A DNA stretch of 64,000 nucleotides, from the NCBI GenBank assembly GCA_002633005.1, contig NMRA01000754.1, forward strand, positions 102,648 through 166,647, given 5' to 3'. Shown in pieces: positions 32,001 to 44,669 of this stretch. The stretch comes from Phoronis australis (lineage: Eukaryota; Phoronida; Phoronidae). The stretch's first letter is position 1, and each line of letters opens with the position of its first letter. A program made the position numbers and the translations under genes. Under the pieces are notes generated by a model, which saw nothing but the letters and a program-made list of their open reading frames with translations, was not told the origin of the DNA and searched no databases.

Positions 32001-33650
32001 GGCAAACCGTCAACTAACAAAATGGTTTTCAAGTGTTAGTTTTTTGCTGCCATAATGGAAACCATCGTCGAAATTCCTTGAAAACGACTTCTATAATACC
32101 AATTGTTATCGCTCATGAGAGATACAGCATTCTAGAGGTTGAAATAGTCCTTTATGACTGAACTGTAAACGAGACATGACAATTGGTGAACCCCGTTTGT
32201 GCTAAAATAAGAATTTAGTGCTCTCAAGTCCAAAATATATGAAAGATTAGGCAAAAATGTAAAGAGGCCACGCAGGACAAAACCTTGAACGGACAAAAAT
32301 GTTTAAATACATGATGTCCTGAATATAGCTCATCATTTTCAGTTATAGTCTATTAATAATCGTCTTCCATTCGTGTATAAATTTGGGATGTTGTCCAGCA
32401 GTAAAATCTCTATGATCAATGCGTGGAAATCATTGAAACCAATTATCATCTTCTTAGTTTCCTCTACCTAGCGTTTCACTTTTTCGCTTCATTACACCGA
32501 TTGCATGCTGTTCGCAAAGCGCACAATATAAATCGCCTAGTAAAGAACACAAATTGCAGATAAAACAGTAGAACACTCAAACGTTTAGTAATCACTGAAC
32601 CTACTCGAATCTCTCTGAATCTTGCATTACCCCCAACGACATCCCCGGGCCCGTCGCTAGCGCAACTGAAAACTTCATGACCCGACTATATGGACTCCGA
32701 TCGGCCCGAAAAATACGATTTTCATGATACAGACTGCTGGGCGCAGAGATCAACACACTTAAAGTCATTACTAATTTGCTACTCACTGTACTAGAACTCT
32801 TTCAAGAAACCAGGCTATCGTGTTATTTGTGCCTATATATTAATCTTTGGTATAGAAGAAGAGTTCATTTATATAGGCCAAATGCCAATCCGGGCGAATC
32901 CGACAACCGGTGTGCCCTCTGGTAGCAATTTTACATTTTTTACGTTTATCTCCACCTATCAACCAAACCATTCTAAGGATGATTGTGAAAATTGGCACAT
33001 TATGTTCTCAGTGTGATGAGAATGGTTGACGATGACGACTTTGACTACTGTGGCGCCTCCTATTGGCAGTTTTTTGCCCATAGCAGTGTTTCCTAAACCC
33101 ATAGCAGGATCTTTATTAAATTTAGGACTAAGAGTATTTATATGAAGTTGACAACAGATGACGACTTTCAGCCGCATACGAAAAACGCTGTGGCTCCTAG
33201 TGGCAATATCATTTTTCCGTTTGCTTTATTTCTCTCAAGTTCCTTCACAGACTTTTATGAAATTTGGGTAACTGGCTTTTTATTAAACAAACATTGATAT
33301 GTTCCTGTTTTCGGATGGATTCGATGTACTTTGTGTCATCTAGTGGCCATTTTTATGATACAAATAAACACCCCTAAAAGCACACTGTTTGCTGTGCATT
33401 CGTGGGCACATTTCTTCACTCTGCGTTGCTTTTGTTATTATCTTGTGATTGGAATGTTGTTCAATTACAACAAACCAAACCTAATCTGAAAAGGGAAATT
33501 GAGAATCAAAAAAGCACTTTTAATCTTGTGGACCCATTGAGAATAGTCCAAAAATGCTTTACATTGTTTAAAAAGACTCCTTGCAAAATGTCTTGATTTT
33601 TTAGTCAGCAATGAGTTTTTGAAGATGGTGGATAGCGTAAACTCTTAGTC
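29021..33650. other. No gene recognised; small repeats
   Basis: Either a long intron of the CHMP4-like gene or intergenic. It includes a ~65-base tandem duplication (about 29690-29820, shared text AATGATTGACAG...GTCTTCTTA) and a C-rich low-complexity run at 30710-30745. No further exon found. Confidence 0.4.
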
Positions 33651-33699
33651 CAGGTTACAAAACAAAACACTCAAGCATTTGTTTCACGTTTAACTGTTA

Positions 33700-35160
33700 G
33701 TAGCAATTTTTAAAAACTGCGCAGTTTGTGACGATTTAATAATTCTCTGTTAGAAGATGATCATTATTTAACCAAAGTTAGAAATGTGACTATCGATACT
33801 ATTGGGGAGTATTCTGCTCAGCCATACAATAATGAACACTTTAATGAAGAATTATTGAAGGATATTGATCATTTTTTTATTTTTTGGTGTTCTTTTGAAC
33901 AACATCAGGACCAATTACTATAACATTTTCTATTGTAATGTAAAAGCAAAAACAAAAGATTCAAGCGGATTGAATTAATAAAAAGAGAGGTTTTTCAAAT
34001 CTTGTTTACGAAGAGTTAATGCAGGAATGCAATGTTCATTTGTAAAAAAAATAAGAAAATTATGTAAAAGGCTTAAGGCCCAGTCATACAGCCGATTACG
34101 CATGAATCACTCATGAATCACGCACAGGTTTTCGCTTATGCGTGAAGCTTGCGTCGTATGCGTAATTGGTCGGTTTAATTCAGTGAATGTAAGTGGATGT
34201 GCGTCGAGGAGGGGTTGTGCGCGATTTTGAGTTTTGAACGGTTCAAAAATTTTACAACGCACAACTCTGCGTCGGTGTGCGTAATTCGTGAGTTGAAGTG
34301 CGTAGTTTATGCGTCGAGTATGCGTGATTATGCGCTGGAGACGCGTTTGCCATCAGTGCTTATGCGTCAGAACTGGTTCGAAATCACGCACGTCCACGTC
34401 CGTCCACTGACGCCCCACCTTCATATCACGCATGAAATACGCATATATGACGTTCATTCCACTGACATCCACTGACAATCACTTACAAAAGTGTTTGAAC
34501 GTGATCCGTCAGTGATTCATGCGTCGAAGGTTCGTGGAATACCATATAATTTTGGCTTGTATACGTCGATATGCGTGATATGTCAGTGATTCATCAGTGA
34601 TTGTAAGTGATATGTGCGTGGGCCATAGGTGATTCGTCAGTTATTTGTCAGTGATTTCTAACGTCTACACCCGGAAAATTTCTCGACGATCAAAACACGC
34701 ACAAATTCAATTTGTGCGTGTTGTATGAGTGATTCATGCGTGATCGGCTGTGTGACTGGGCCTTTAGGATTGAAGAAGGTGATAAGGCAACACAGTACTT
34801 TTGTGGCTTAGAAAACCAAAACTTAGTTAAGTTAACAATTAAACTAGGGTGGTAAAACCCTCGGGTGAAACTTTGACAAAACAAAAAGAAATTTTAAGTG
34901 AATTTAATCTTTTTACGAAGAACTATATGCTTCTAGAGACAGTGCACGCGGAATTGAGAATATCAGTGACACTGCAAAAACTCAAAATATACGAAAAAAT
35001 TAGCGATTTTGATCGAGCAAGAAATAAAATTACATTAAAGAACATGAAAAATAACACAAGTCCAGGAATTGATGGTTTTGCTTTTGGTAGGAATTATCAC
35101 CCATCTTTCAAGTATAGTAGTGAAATGAATACTCTCCCCACTTCACAACTGCAATGAGCA
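33700..35160 (+). mobile_element. Decayed L1/Tx1-type LINE ORF2 fragment
   Basis: Plus-strand readings in several frames match the linker between endonuclease and reverse transcriptase and the start of the RT domain of L1/Tx1 elements: NNSLLEDDHYLTKVRN (about 33735), a basic KRFKRIELIKREV block (about 33955), IEEGDKATQYFCGLE (about 34770), GETLTKQKEILSEF (about 34865) and LKNMKNNTSPGIDGF (about 35035). SPGIDGF is the conserved RT motif. Stops and frame changes occur between blocks and the catalytic YxDD region is absent, so it is a 5'- and 3'-truncated inactive copy. A younger element interrupts it at 34077-34762. Confidence 0.75.
34077..34762. mobile_element. 686-base inverted-repeat element in TTAA target, nonautonomous
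   Basis: The left end GGCCCAGTCATACAGCCGAT and the right end (complement of GGCCCAGTCACACAGCCGAT) form good terminal repeats of about 40 bases. It is flanked by TTAA on the left (34073-34076) and TTTA on the right, i.e. a TTAA duplication with one change, as for piggyBac or Kolobok families. The interior is made of recurring GTGATTCATGCGTGAT and CAGTGATTGTAAGTGAT themes and has no transposase. It split the LINE, whose reading continues on both sides. Confidence 0.75.
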
Positions 35161-35534
35161 ATTAACGTTCTGCTAAAATCCGGTAAACCAAGGGAATTTA
35201 AAAAAAATAAAATTTTGTCATATATGTTAAGATTTTCAAACTTTTATATTTGGTAAAACCGTAAAAGCAAATGAACGACCTGTTGAATCTTATCATTCTT
35301 TCCAGCCAAAAAGCATGTATACTGTAGAAAACTGGAAGTAGAACCTCTATTCATAACACCTTTAAAATGAATTAGAAATTTATTTCACTACCAAGTTCTT
35401 GATGGATGTTTATGAAATTAAACAAATAAGTTGCTGTACATATCATAGCCTGAAATTCCAAGATACTTTCAAAAATTATAATTTTTTTACCACAGATGAA
35501 TGGGGTTCTGATGTATTATGTAACAATTTCTTAA

Positions 35535-36270
35535 AATGTTACAATTGTTGCATTTTACATTGCTAGGTATCTCGTAAAATGTAAGAAGTTGTTACATTTT
35601 ATGTGCAATTTACATAAAAGAAACATACAATTATTATACTTTACGTATCAAAGTAAATGACCAAAATCAGAATAAGTGGTATCTGACACGGCCGGGGTAC
35701 TCGCAACAATTTTACGTGGAACGAGCTGTGATCATTTTTGTCAAAGAAATGCGATAAGCCTTAGCCAAAATACGATGTCAATGTTTCTGTTGTGCTTAAA
35801 ATCTGTGAAATGTGGTTACTGTAATGCCGGCTACAAAATGTATGACATGTGAGTGCCAACAAAAGATTGCATATACGCTTCAACAATAATTGTTACCTAA
35901 CCTTGAAAACTCCTGTCCTCTGGAGTTGTAACTGAATGGGGTAAAGTTTTGACTCTACTAAAAATCTATTTGTGTTAAAAAACAATGGAAACAACATAGG
36001 TGCACATGTATAAATTCGACCTGGTCTATTTGACAGAATTTCATTCAAACAATCCATGAAAGAACCTGTTAAGTGTGTGAACCATTTTCCTCTGTGTGGT
36101 AAATACCAAGCAAACTCATGAAATGCATGACTTCGCTTTTATAAATGTAACAATGGTACATTTCTCGCATGTGCATTCCTGTAAACTGTAACAATTACAA
36201 AAATGCTACATTTTAGGAAAGGCCTAGCAAGGTAAAATATAACAATGACATAAAATGTAACAGTTGTTAG
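35535..36270. mobile_element. MITE-like element with diverged ~80-base inverted ends
   Basis: The left end (about 35535-35605, ...GTTGCATTTTACATTGCTAGG...TAAAATGTAAG...) is matched in reverse complement at about 36195-36270 (...TACATTTTAGGAAAGGCCTAGCAAGGTAAAATAT...). TGTAACA/TGTTACA is repeated in both ends. No coding capacity in the interior. Confidence 0.6.
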
Positions 36271-36377
36271 CTGAGAGCATTGGCTTTTTGAAAATTAAGA
36301 CTTTGACCAAAAATTGCTTAATTGCTGATTCTTGCTGACTTAAGGCATGACCTTTAGGTATACATTTCTATTTCAGG

Positions 36378-36500
36378 AATGGAGAGAAGTTCCTAGGCAT
36401 CAACGCTTGCCGTCATCAACTACTCGCATCTCAAGTACATCAAGGAATGCCACCTGCCTGCCGTCAACTGTGCACAGTACAAAAAACTTAGTTTTCAATA
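36378..36500 (+). repeat. Outer segment of the giant inverted repeat, left side
   Basis: Matches 59,715-59,830 in reverse complement (shared GCTTGCCGTCATC, TCAAG(A/G)AATG(C/G)CACCTG). It is separated from the main left arm by the 1.5-kb palindrome and flanks; the right side has only about 200 unrelated bases at the same place. Confidence 0.7.
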
Positions 36501-36689
36501 CATACGCATTTTGTTCACTTTTCGGTAACTCGTAATTTCATCTAAATCCATTTTGCAGTTCATGAAAAACACCCGAAGTAGTTTGACAGATGGGCAAGGA
36601 ATTCAAGGTCATAACCGCTAATTTTGTCATCATGTCGGGGAATTCCAGGTCGTTCTGGTTGATCACTGTGGTGTGTACTGTGCTGTCCG

Positions 36690-38228
36690 CATATCAACTA
36701 TCCACGTACCAGCGAATGTCCAGACATCGAAGAGAGCCGTCTAATCTCTAAATATCGACTGTCCGTGTGTTGGTGCCTTGGGTCGACTGTTCATATATCA
36801 ACCATCCACTTTCCGAGGAATGTCCAGACATTGAAGATCGCCATCTACTGTCTGCATATCGAACATTCACGTGTCACAGGAGCATCCAGATATCGAGGAT
36901 TGGCATCTTCTGTTCACAAACTGACTGTTCACGCATCAATGTCTGCTATCGGCTGTTCACATATCGATCGTCCACACATTGAGTTGCATTCCCACATCAA
37001 GGATTGTCATCTGCTGTTTGCATGTCAACCATCCATACATGGAGGAATGTCCACATATCCAGGATTGACATCGACTGTTTGCGTATCGGCTACCCACTCA
37101 TTGTGGAACTTCCATACATTTGAGGATTGCCCTCTACTGTCTATATGTCGACGATCCACATATCGAGAAATGTCCATGTATCGAGGATCATCATCTTCTG
37201 TACACATGTCAACCATCTACACATCGAGAAACGTCTACTCATTGAGGATGACCTTCGACTGTCCACAAACCATCTATTCACGCAACAATGTCTGCCATCA
37301 GCCATTAGCATATCGATCTTCTTCACATCAAGGAATGTCCACACATCTGGGATCTTCATCTCCCATCCTCCTGCTGACCATGTTTCCGTTGATGCTTGCC
37401 CTTGACCGTATGCATCTTGACTGTCCCCCCACCGGGATAGTCAATATGCATATGGTCAATGGACTGTACGTATAATGACTGTCCCGGTGGGGGGACAGTC
37501 AATATGCGTACGGTGAATGGCAGGCATCCGTGGACACATGATCGGTTGGTGAATGGTAGTTGACGATTCTAGTTGTGTGAATGTTCCATGGTGTGTGGGA
37601 GATTGCTATGCGGATGGCCGATGGTAGATACTGTTGTGCGAACAGTTGGTTTGTAGCGGTAGATGGTGGACCTTGATGAGTGGACGTTTCTTGATGTGAG
37701 GGTGGTTGATATGTGTACGGAAAATGTCGATCCTCGATGCATTGACATTTCTCGATATGGGGAAGGTTGACATATGGATAGTAGTCGCCAATCCTTGAAT
37801 GAATGGACGTTCCACGGTGTGTGGGCTGTCGATATGCGAACATTTGATGGTAATCTTGGATGTGGGATGTTCCACTATGTGTGGACGGGTGACATGCATA
37901 CAGCAGGTGACAATCCTTGATGCTAGGATGCTTCTTGGTGTTTGGAAGATTGGTATGCGAACAGTTGGTGGCAGCCATTGATGCGCAAACAGTTGGTTTG
38001 TGGACAAAAGATGACAATCCTCGATACCTGGATGCTCCTTGATACGTGAACGATCGGTATGTAGGTGTTAGATGGTGAACCTCAATGCATGGATGTTCCT
38101 CGATGTGTGAATGATTGACATGTGAACAGTTGATATCAGGTGTCGATGTGCGAACAGTCTTTATTTGGAGATTAGATGGAAGGCTTTGATGTATGGACAT
38201 TCTTTGGTGCCTGCATAGTTGATTTAGG
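36690..38228. repeat. 1.54-kb palindrome of ~60-base degenerate monomers
   Basis: The two halves are mirror copies about an axis near 37,460. Corresponding points (GCATCCAGATATCGAGG at about 36,880 and its complement near 38,035) are each about 580 bases from the axis. Each half is a series of units of the type GAGGAATGTCCACACATCGAGG, spaced about 60 bases in 36,980-37,240. Open frames of 236 and 264 codons cross the halves, but they follow the repeat and have no start context, so I do not call genes. Confidence 0.85.
37419..37500. repeat. Perfect 19-base GC-rich stem at the palindrome axis
   Basis: GACTGTCCCCCCACCGGGA (37419-37437) and its exact complement (37482-37500) enclose 44 bases. 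Both stem arms are followed on the + strand by GTCAATATGC-type text. The stem is far more GC-rich and better conserved than the surrounding arms. Confidence 0.95.
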
Positions 38229-39479
38229 GATTGCATAATGCACAGCAAAGAGATCAGATGAATTGATCGAGAATTCACCAATAAGATGGCCAAATTAGCT
38301 CTAAGTGATCAGGTCTTCCTGCTGATTCAGTCTCAGTACTTCTGCTGTATATGTCGTGATCTGCTCACATGTTTAACGTACATGCATCAAGAAATATCCG
38401 CATCAGTGTTTGTGCATTGATGGTTGTGCACTATGGTTGAGTGAAAAAAGGATGTGGAAACTGGCAGAAGGAAATTTAATCCATCTCAGACTTCTCAAAA
38501 ATTCTGTTTAGGCGTCCATGCATGATTCAACTTGCAAGTCATCCTTATGGGTAATGTAACTTATCTTGTAGTTAATAGGTGATTGCCAGATGCAGACATG
38601 CACCTACATGTATACTGATGCGTTAGTGAGTTTAAAGACCGTGGGCTATACTATTACATGTCATTGTTGTATAAAAAGAACTCAAGGTGTTCAGGGATAC
38701 CAATCCCTAGTTTCAGCTATTCACTCTAGTGGAGAATGGGATTGCAGATGGCTCTACCTACCATCAACAACCTGACGTCCAGCATCTGTGGCTATGATTG
38801 ACATTTATCGATGGGCAAGGTAATTTGAGTGTGCATGGGCGTGTTTAGGATGAATGTGACCATGTGCTGAGGACGGCGACGGCAAATGTAAGTGTGTGCA
38901 TAATGATTTTCATGTACGAAGCATGTCCCGAAACTGATAGGTGTGTCGCAAGCTCCGTTACCGACGGAACAAAAGGTGTATAGGAGAAACAAAGGTCATT
39001 TATTATGCGTGATAACGATACAGAAATATGAGTGTTAAATAATAAGTAAACATGAAATAATAATCTCTGGAAAGATAAGCAATGAAAAGCGTAGCACTCA
39101 GGTAAGAGGAACCACCAGAAAAGGGGCGTGGTAGTGAGTGGGGAAAAATGAAGAAAGATTTTACTCGAACGTAAGAGCTGCTAAAGCCAGGAATGACAGG
39201 AAACATGATAACTGAGAACAAAGGTTAAACCTGAGACACGTGATAATCATCAGTCAATAGGAGCCAGGAGCAACTGACAACCGCAAATGACAGAAACGAA
39301 CCAATAGTGAGACTGGTAATAAAGTGTCCTAGTGCGTCGTGTGCAAATATAATCAAAGGATTAGTGGATAAGTCCGAATGAAGAAAAAATGGTGGTATAA
39401 GCAAGACGAGTCCGTATTCTCACATAAGTATATTTAATGAGTGAAATACCATTTATGTTCGAAGTGGAATCCAAAAATG

Positions 39480-39595
39480 ATAGGTGCGTCCCAGAGCTCC
39501 GTTTCCAGAGATAAAAAGGTGCATCCCAAGCTCCGTCTCTAGAGATAAAAAGGTGCGTCCCAAGCTCCGTTTCCAGAGATAAAAAGGAGAGGTAT
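39480..39595 (+). repeat. ~35-base tandem repeat, three units
   Basis: GGTGCGTCCCAAGCTCCGTTTCCAGAGATAAAAA-type unit occurs three times with few changes. The single-copy counterpart is spread through the right side (about 58,575; 59,145; 61,275; 61,820, reverse orientation). Confidence 0.85.
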
Positions 39596-42500
39596 ATAAG
39601 AGAAACAAAGGTAATTTATTATGAGTGATAAGGGTACAGAAATATGAGTGTTATATTTTTTGCATGAGGCTAGGGGTAATTGGGATGTTGAGCAGTAAAG
39701 TGTGAACTATGAGGAGAGTGTCACTCGCGTGTCCCTAGTTTAGTAAAAAACTGGAATAACTCCCGTGAAAAGGGTAAGACTTTCATGTCGAGTTTTTCAT
39801 AGAAGGATGTCAATCAAGTAAAAGTCTTCCCCCATGTTGAGTTTTATTCACAGAGGATATTATTCGAGTAGAGATTGTCGTCATTGCTCCTAATCTGAAG
39901 AATTAGTGGGGCATTAAATTCAGAAATGCTAACTGGGTTTAATCTTGCATGGTAGGCAGATGACAATTCTTTCATTCGTTAATGAATTTGTAACATATGA
40001 CAAAATTAATGGTGCAATGGTATGAAAGTGACGAATCTGTGAAATGCTATAACTAAGTGAAACCGTTGAGTGACAAAGATAAATGCGAAACATAAATGAA
40101 CCGAAAACACATGAAAATAAATGAACCAATTAAACGCGAGTTTTGGACAAAAACCTGCCAAATGGTATAAATCAAATGAAACTATGAAATGTATAAAATT
40201 CATGGACTAATGTAATCAGAAACTTTAATGAATGTGTGAAATATCACAAGGCCTATAGGGTGTGATGAAGCAAAATAAATTTGAAAAATGAGAGGGTAAC
40301 ACATAAAGACATGTGCATCCTGGTATCAACCAATTGAAAAAAGCATGAACCCTTGAAATGTTACATCTAAACAAACAGGTTGAGCGTGACGAATAAAATG
40401 GGAAAAGTAACTGAATCCACAGAATTTGAGATTTTATGAATGAACGAAATATCAATTGGTGAAATGCGACACAAACAAACCTGTGGTGGCCCAGATTAAA
40501 CACAACTGATGAATCCTTAAAATGTTATGACTAAATGAAGCCGTTGAGAGCAATGAAAGAAAATGTGATGCCAGTCATCAACTGCCTTACATTGAAGGTC
40601 AACCCCTTAATTTAAGGATAAATATCTGCCTCCCACTTCTTAAATGTTTGCTAATCAACGCTGGCTGGTGGATATCAACCACTGCATGCTTTAAGGATTG
40701 CTATCTTGTCTCTGAACATCGGTTATCTGCATCTCATTGTGTTGCATTGGCAATTTGCATTGAGGAATGTCACTTGAAGGAGCAAGCATCAACAGGATCT
40801 CCCATCCACCCGATGCTGTACATTGATGCATGCTATCAATCGTATGTATGTTTACCACTCACACATGTAGGTCAATACTAAGCAACATGGTTGATTGCCT
40901 TTTTGTATCTGCCAATCCACTTCCAAATTGTTGCCTAACCATTGATTGTTCACACATCGGCTGTCCAACCAACAAGGATCATCCAACGTGGAGATTCGCA
41001 ACCTTCTGCACTGTGTCCGCTATTATATAGATGTCTAATATAAACCATACATGTAATAAACGAGACATAAATGCATCAGAGGAGTCTAGGATCGGTGATC
41101 AGAAGTGCTATGTATGTGCAACGAGTAAATAAAACTAAAACTTCATGAATTCATGAATCTCAAAAATGAGCTGAATGAATAAATATATATGCAGTAATAA
41201 ATCAATAACCATCATTCAGATGTGGTAATTTGGTGAGACAAGTAGAGCTTACAGTTACTTTATGCTACATCAAATGGTGGTTCTTATCTTCAGATTCTGT
41301 CAAATTACAGAATTCATTGTTATCAATGACAAGTAATATTGTGTGTTGCATGTGTGAGAGAAGCAGATTGTGCTTCTTTGTTGAATAGTGCCAAAAAAAA
41401 ATGTATAAAAAGCTGGTGCAACACAATAGGGACTTTAGCACTACTTGTCAGAGTGATCTTAATACGTCCAAAGAATGTAGTGAATTTTGAGCGAAGTAAT
41501 GCATTACGAAATGCACCAAGTTAATGGAGTCACGTCAAATGGAATAATTGAATGAATCCGTAGAATGTCATCAAATGAGCAGAAGAATAAATGACCTATA
41601 AAATACTAAACATAAGTCAACTCAAAAAATGTTAATGAATATGCATCTGATCGATAAAGAAGCATTTATTACGAGTGGTAAAGTAACCATGAAATGCAGT
41701 GAACGAATGGAGTCTTGAAGTACGACAAGTGAATGAAACTGAAATTCCATGAAATACTGAGTTTTCAAGTGCAGTAACAAATTGATTCCTGTGTAAAATG
41801 TACCTATCAAAGGATTTATACAATGATGAAAGTGGAAGCTGAGAATTTTATAGCTGGAGCCGTGAAATGTGATGAATTGAAACCATTAAAATGAGGAATA
41901 ATTGCTTTAAGCAAACCAAGGAATTCAGGGTTTGTTGAAGAGAACATTAATGATACAGCAATGTTCCCCGAATTAAAAATCCCCTAAAATATCACAATCA
42001 ACAAGCTGGTGTAGCATAATGACAGAACGTATACATTGCGAGGAAGCAAAATGGTAAATATCAGTGAGACTAGAAACTGCAGTAAACAGTGAACCCATGA
42101 AATACGAGTTAATAGAAAAGCAGTATGTGAGTTTAACAAAGTCCCAGTGTGGTACTCGTTCAAGAAACATCACAAATACTAAAGGTTGATGGAGATCATG
42201 TGTGAACTTTGAAAATTGAATGAGCCCATTAAAAAGGCTAAATGTAGCCAAGGATATGTAGCTTGAGCTTCTCAAAGGGGTGACTTGACTTGTGTACACC
42301 ATTGGTTATCAGAATGTATGGAAATTTGAATGATAAAATGCATCATATATTGAAGAAATAGTGCATCAAATTAATGGAGTCCCATATAGCAATAATATCT
42401 GGAGAAATATGACGTACCTCCATTATCACAAATCAACAATAGCTACAAATAAGTTAACCCGTAAAATGCTAAAACCAAAGGCCTGATGAAGTATCATGAG

Positions 42501-43797
42501 TTAATGTCAGGGTAATCAAAGTTCTACAGTGCTGCTAGTCAATCGTGTCCCGCATATGCAAAGGTTAATGGAAATAACATCAGAGAAAACTGATTGTACC
42601 CATCAACTGCAAGAAGATATTGAATTCTGGAGTGAACAAATTCATGAAAAGTTATGTATTAATAGAGCTGGAATATGTTAACCAGAACGGAAATGTAAAA
42701 AGGGTTAGAAAATTGAAATGAAAAATGTATTAAATAAACAGAGATGTAAAGATTTGCTAAACAAGTGAAAAAGGAAGGTAGGGGTGGTGAATGAGCAGGA
42801 GACAACAAATTCTATAGGTGGCTGAATTGAATTCAGCCAAAGGGAACATGTTTATCAAACATGGCTATCAAAACCATAAGATTTCTTTACAACTATTATA
42901 TCCTTAAAAGTACCTTGTACCCAGCTCTTGCTAAATAAAAAAGTTCATTCACCATCCTGAGGCAAAGGGCAATGCAGCATTTTTTCTTTTTTAATGCTCA
43001 TCATTCACTACAGGGAGAAGTGACCTGTTAGAATTTACTTAGGTTTACAATTAATTTATGCTGCAACAAGTGGTGGTTCCTTTTTCACAAATTCTAAAAT
43101 TATGGAATTTATTGTTATCACTGACAATGAACATTGTGTCTCCAGTATGTGAGGAAAGCAACTTGTTTTTTTGTTGAATTGTGCCAAACACCATTCATTG
43201 AACAACAAAATGGGTGACTTGATTTGTGTACCGAACTGCTTATAAAAGTGATTTTAATACCCCCAAAGATTGCAGTGAAATTAGAACAGAGTAATTTTTC
43301 ATAAATTGAACAAATAAGTACGTGGAATTAGTGGAGTCCTGAAAAATGCAACAATAGAATACGTCTGCAGAATGTCATTCAAGGTACACCAAAATAAAAA
43401 GACCGGTAAAATACTAACAATCAGTGAATTCTCGAAGTTTGATGGATTGATGATCTTTCATGCAATGAAGTGGTTAGAAAACTCATGAAATGCATAACAT
43501 CAATTTGACTTTAAAGTACGACAAATAGATGAAATTGTGAAATTCAATGAATTAATGAATCTTCAAATGCAGTAACAAATTGATCCCTGTGTAAAATGTA
43601 TATATCAAAGGATTTTTATTATGATAAAAGTGGAAGCTGAGAATGTCATAGCTGGAGCCATGAAATGCGATGAATTGAAACCATTAAAATGAGGAATAAG
43701 TGGTTTAGCAAACCAAGGAATTCAGGATTCGTTGAAGAGAACATTAATGGTACAACAATGTTCCCAAAATTAAAAATCGCCTAAACATATCGCAATC

Positions 43798-44669
43798 AAC
43801 AAGCTGGTGTAGCATAATGACAGAACGTATACATTGCGAGGACACAAATTGGTAAATATTAGTGAACCTACATGTAAATATTGCAGTTAATAATGGACCC
43901 ATGAAATGCGAGTTAATAGAAAAGCAGTATGTGGGGTTAACAAAGTCCCAGTGTGGTACTCGTTCAAGAAACAACACAAATACCAAAGGTAAATGGAGAT
44001 CGTGTAAATTCTGAAAATTGAATGAGCCCATTAAAAAGGCTAAATGTAGCCAAAGATATGTAGCTTGAGCATCTCAAAGGGGTGACTTGACTTGTGTACA
44101 CCATTGGTTATCAGAATGTATGGAAATTTGAATGATAAAATGCATCATATATTGAAGAAATAGTGCATCAAACTAATGGAGTCCCATATAGCAATAATAT
44201 CTGGAGAAATGATGTATCTCCAAGTTATCACAAATNAACAAGCTGGTGTAGCATAATGACAGAACGTATACATTGCGAGGAAGCAAAATGGTAAATATCA
44301 GTGAACCTAAAAACTGCAGTAAACAACGGACCCATGAAATACGAGTTAATAGAAAAGCAGTATGTGGGGTTAACAAAGTCCCAGTGTGGTACTCGTTCAA
44401 GAAACAACACAAATACCAAAGGTAAATGGAGATCGTGTAAATTCTGAAAATTGAATGAGCCCATTAAAAAGGCTAAACGTAGCCAAAGATATGTAGCTTG
44501 AGCATCTCAAAGGGGTGACTTGACTTGTGTACACCATTGGTTATCAGAATGTATGGAAATTTGAATGATAAAATGCATCATATATTGAAGAAATAGTGCA
44601 TCAAACTAATGGAGTCCCATATAGCAATAATATCTGGAGAAATGATGTATCTCCAAGTTATCACAAATC
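43798..44669 (+). repeat. ~435-base tandem duplication joined by a single N
   Basis: Copy 1 43798-44235, N at 44236, copy 2 44237-44669, almost identical. The neighbouring modules carry this segment once. Confidence 0.9.

Noticed and set aside
34197-34475. 92-codon plus-strand frame
   Set aside because: Lies wholly inside the nonautonomous TTAA element and follows its internal repeats.
36690-37440. CRISPR-like array (regular repeats with differing spacers)
   Set aside because: Units are degenerate, spacing irregular, arranged in a palindrome, in animal DNA with introns and no cas genes.
36765-38293. Open frames of 236 (+) and 264 (-) codons
   Set aside because: They are mirror images of each other across the palindrome and simply track a ~60-base (multiple of three) monomer. 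No domain, start context or splice support.
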